A stretch of DNA of 64,000 nucleotides, from contig CM073591.1 of assembly GCA_037074705.1 (NCBI GenBank), forward strand, positions 158,503,032-158,567,031, read 5' to 3'. The translations under genes were made by a program, and so were the position numbers. Each line of letters starts with the position of its first letter. Positions within the stretch are counted from its first letter, which is position 1. Under the pieces are notes generated by a model. The model was not told where the DNA came from, searched no databases, and saw only the letters and a program-made list of their open reading frames with translations. The stretch is from Zhengitettix transpicula (Eukaryota > Arthropoda > Insecta > Orthoptera > Tetrigidae). Below are positions 60,250-64,000 of the stretch, piece after piece.

Positions 60250-60500
60250 ATACGATTTACATATAAGGCTGCAAGCCGCTAAGTTTGGTCGTTCGGTGAG
60301 ATGTTCTCCTTTCACGTAGGCACTCCGGCTCGAGGTTTATAGCCGCGGCGTCTCTACCTATAAAACCTCTCTCTCGCTGGCCTTCGCAGCTTAGCGAGCG
60401 CTTAACCCTTAAAATTGTTCACTTTTCCGGCGGGACTGATCCATTGGCTGCAAAATGTGACAGGTATAAAGGTAGTAAAATTCTACCTTAAGGGCCCAAC
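60250..60500. promoter_or_regulatory. GC-rich island with TATA box, possible promoter or enhancer
   Basis: It is CpG-rich against an AT-rich background. TATAAAA at 60359-60365 is followed by 'cctctctctcgctgg', and 'gaggtttatagccgcggcg' lies just upstream. No open frame follows in the next few hundred bases. Confidence 0.25.
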
Positions 60501-61984
60501 ACTTAAATTACGTTATTCCTAACAAGTCATTAATTAATTGGACATAATGACGCAGTTCCTACGTGAAATTTATGGTTTATGTGTCTAAATTACTGTTTCA
60601 GGTTTGAATAGACACAAAGTTCTTCAATTCTTCTGTCAAATAGAGTTAGTGAATATTATTAACTTGTTTAAAAAAATTGGATGTTTGTGTATTACTAAAT
60701 AAAACACTTAAATATTAAGCAAACAACGTAATACATAAAAAAGTTCATACATATATACCACATGTGTTTAATATATAAACAGGTAAACAATTGACATACT
60801 AAAGCTAATTGCCTGTCTACATGTTCACGTTATAAAATAACAGCCACCTTAGTTTCCTTTAATATTTGATCGAATACATTCATTCGACAAGTCGATTATG
60901 TAAATAAAACGTATGTATCTACTTTTTATAAATATTACCATAAAATTAGTTAAACAATAGCAGAAAGTTTAAATCGAGGAATTATAAATTAAATAAATAT
61001 TAACGACTTAATTTCAATGCCAACGTACGGGAGAAAAATGTTTATATCTTGCAAAATCCCTAAATGGTGTTTCGGAATATATATTTTTCAGTGGTAATAA
61101 TGCTTGCATAGCCTCAGTAATTAACAGGATTTGTTCCTGAAAACGGAATGATTCAGACCGTGTATTATATTATTATATTTTTGACGTTGGAGGCAGGGAA
61201 TGATGGAAATGTTTAATGTATATTTATATTTGCCTTTGTTTTCTTATATAAAATTCTAAAGCTTTTGCGTGGATGTTCTCCCATTGTAATTCCGGGAATG
61301 TTCCCAAAATATCATTGTTTTATTTGTTGTATTGCAGATATATTTTAACTTTTTTGTAATGGAAATTATAATTTATACCTTTTTACAGATGTATGAAAAA
61401 TTTAATTATTATATTCAACAATAAGATATTCTATTAAATTCTAGTTTGGTTGTTACGTGATTTGATCGTCAAGTAGGATACTTTCACTAAACAAATAAAT
61501 TCTGCCGTGTGTTGATTTAAAGCTACCTGTAAAGTATTTGCCACAAACAGATTAAATTCTAATAAGGTCATAACAAAACAACTTATTTCTTGTGAATCAA
61601 AATACAAATTTAAATAAAATGTTTCAGTCATAAAACACAGAATTATTTTCTGAATTAACTTTATGTAAACAAATCTATTGTTTTAAGAGAGACCATCAGC
61701 ACCAAATTAATATTGTAACAGATCTTCAAAATATGTATTATAATTCATAGTGTTTGTGTCCAGAAATTGAATTTTTGCTTCGCTGGACTTAAAACTATAT
61801 TTTCAATAATACAAACAACTTTTATTTGAATCTTGAACAAAATACACCTACAAATGCTATGGAATCAACGTGCAGTAATTTTTCTAATACTAAGGACTTA
61901 GATTAGAGAATACACATCAGGATTTTAATTATTCATATCATTGTAATCATTCCCTCTCTCAATTTTGGATACATTCATCATACC
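60501..61984. other. AT-rich DNA, nothing recognised
   Basis: No signal was seen. Confidence 0.5.
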
Positions 61985-62380
61985 AGATATAACCCTCAGG
62001 TCAGACGCCTGTTAGCATAGCGTGAAAGGGGCTTTAAGTTACTCAGTCCTTCAAGGAGGTAGAGTTGACCGCAGCCTGTTATAGCTGATTTTGAAACCTT
62101 GGGTTGGGAACCCGTTGGACTTGGACTCACGCAAGTTCACCGAAGTACGGCCTTGGTCGGGTATACACATCTCGGTTAATATGGAAGAATCGAAGCCTAC
62201 GCCAACCATTTAAGTCATCAATCCCCTGTGCTCATAGAATATACTAGGCCGGAGCCTGTTAGCTAGTTGCTGTGACATCTCCTTTGACGCAGCATGATAT
62301 CACGAAAGATGAGGCTACCGGACTGATAGGAGAGCCAAATAGCTTCAAGAAGATTCTTGACGTCACGTGACACGCGAAGT
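61985..62380. other. GC-richer block, unassigned
   Basis: The composition is raised and there is a 'tgacgtcacgtgac' palindromic cluster near 62359. It is probably an old repeat, but no second copy was seen here. Confidence 0.3.
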
Positions 62381-62529
62381 GCAGAATTTCATAACAGAAT
62401 ATATTTTATTTCTATTGCTCTTTCGGGAAAAAGTAAGGTCAAAGAATAGATAATTTAGGATATGTCGTACTAATCACAGTTGTCATAAAAAAATTATATT
62501 TTAAAAAAAATTTTAATTTCGTTTAGAAA

Positions 62530-62900
62530 AATGTCGTATTTGCTAAGACTGAGCTGGGGAAGCAGGAGCGCTAAGGTCGACAAGATCGATAACATCTGCG
62601 GGAGTTGGACGCCCTTGCGGCGTGCGTTGGCCCCAAGGAAGTCGTAGAAGTAGGAGAGGAAAGCAGAGAGGGAAAGCCGCTGCAAATGGAAAGACGGTAT
62701 AAAGACAACCAGTCTCGGCGCGTATGAAATACTGCGTTGCAAAGTGTTTACAAGCAGACAGCGAGTAGAACGAATGCAAGAGTTATGTTGGCCCGCAGCG
62801 CAGCGGATGCCCAACTCCGGCCGAAATAGCTCCTCCAGCAATAAAGAAAGCACTGCAGCCTTGCCTTTAGACACTAATTCACACACCATGGCTTGGTGTA
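62530..62900 (-). other. GC-rich block with possible exon-like features
   Basis: On the minus strand a polypyrimidine stretch ending 'tttccatttgcag' (near 62685) looks like a splice acceptor. It is followed by about 150 bp of open, GC-rich sequence in two frames (one ending GRPTPADVIDLVDLSAPASP). No homolog was recognised, and a plus-strand frame (62744-62992) overlaps. Noncoding DNA remains the more likely reading. Confidence 0.2.
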
Positions 62901-64000
62901 AACACAGATGGTCAATAATATTGAGAATTTGGAGGATTGAAGTAGAGCGTTTAAATGGTGTGCATTCAGTTGAATTATTGAAAATATCTTAAGAATAAGA
63001 TAACGTTGCATCCATAACTTGAATGTGTTTCCTCACATAATTTTAATATTCTCTATTCGTAGTTTTGAGCATTTCCAAACATTTATATATATAAAAAGAT
63101 AACGTTACATCCATAAATTTAAAGATAAGCTTAATATTCTAAATTTGTATTTTTCAGTATTTACTATAGTGTAATTGCAATGTTCGACTGATATTCTCGC
63201 TATATCGCATCACATTTACAAATGTGGAAATTTATATTACAAAATTGTTTCCTTAGTACTAATCAAAATTGCTATGGAAAACATAAATATAACAAAGTTT
63301 AGGTGTAATATTTGTTATCAATATAATGAGTTAATTATTCAAGGCGTTGCACATTTCGAAGTAACATAATTTAGTTTTGGCTTTCGCGTTTATGTGCAAG
63401 TTGGTGAAAATATATTGAAAATAATTTAATTATTTGTCACAAATTATATATAATGTGCTTAATTGTGACATTCAGATGAATATGTTCTGTTACACTATCA
63501 CTTTTAAATTTAACCTTTTTTAATGCTTCATATGACTGCCTTCCTAATTATTGTATTCCTTCAGATCATCTTCTGATTCTTAGTCCATTTTTGGTACATA
63601 TAAAATATTATTAGAATAATGTCGAACTCTTTTTCGATTCACGACTGTCACATAAGTCACGAAAATGTCGACATCAGTGTATTCAGTTGTTGAATTCCGT
63701 GTCGACTATTTTTCTGACAATGGTGACCCTATTCTCTAGAAAAGATTTTATGAATTTAAATTGCTTCAAAGTCAGTCAGATTGAATTGTAATTATAGACA
63801 CACTCTTTTCGCCTTAAAAGACGAGTGTCTAAAAGCAGCGACTATTATATTTCTTCGATGCCGCAAATTGATGGCATGAATATATTTTATTCTTATTGCT
63901 AACATATTAATCAGATTCCTTGGAATTTTTGTCTCTATAACCATTATTTTTTTCCAAAGTATCTCCTCATAATCTTATTAAGAATTATTTCAATCTCCTG
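62901..64000. other. AT-rich DNA to window end, nothing recognised
   Basis: No repeat or coding signal was seen. Confidence 0.5.

Overview
The window looks like accessory, non-genic DNA from a large arthropod nuclear genome. The base composition is AT-rich. There are no recognisable multi-exon host genes, no operons and no bacterial features. The elements present are metazoan and insect-like: non-LTR retrotransposon ORF2 tails of the R1/Jockey and I types, a mariner transposase C-terminus, tRNA-derived SINEs with pol III A and B boxes, Gypsy-like LTRs, and (TA)n and (GA)n microsatellites. A cockroach- or termite-like insect (Blattodea) is a reasonable guess from the style of the repeats, but I cannot prove it from sequence alone.

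Layout. 0-8 kb: an R1-type LINE tail running into a GA-rich microsatellite, SINE pieces, two short inverted repeats, a SINE and a long GT/GA microsatellite. 8-16 kb: a GC-richer block, the first copy of an abundant ~500 bp repeat (called F1 here), an inverted SINE pair, two LTR copies and a promoter-like GC-rich block. 17-24 kb: a SINE, then the clearest structure in the window, an R1-type LINE inserted into an RNase H-bearing I-type LINE with a visible 14 bp target-site duplication, then two F1 copies. 24-31 kb: mostly AT-rich unique DNA with a TAAT-rich candidate conserved element, and an LTR copy that splits a (TA)n tract. 31-41 kb: F1 copies, a LINE tail, a fold-back repeat family (called F2), a 180 bp direct repeat duplicated 2 kb apart, and a 55 bp-armed hairpin. 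42-47 kb: another LTR next to (TA)n, and a mariner remnant. 46-50 kb: candidate regulatory blocks. 50-56 kb: SINEs, including a head-to-head pair, an F1 copy and a cluster of F2 units. 56-64 kb: mostly unassigned AT-rich DNA with three GC-richer islands.

No gene here appears intact. The coding remnants are all from transposable elements and all carry frameshifts, stops or truncations. The points most worth following are the nested LINE pair; four LTR-like copies that share an odd architecture (a ~0.9 kb TG...CA body, a primer-binding-site-like motif, then a short second terminus); the F1 and F2 families, which I cannot name; and several GC-richer islands carrying homeodomain, POU or E-box motifs that could be conserved noncoding elements of a distant developmental gene. 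All motif-based regulatory calls are low confidence.
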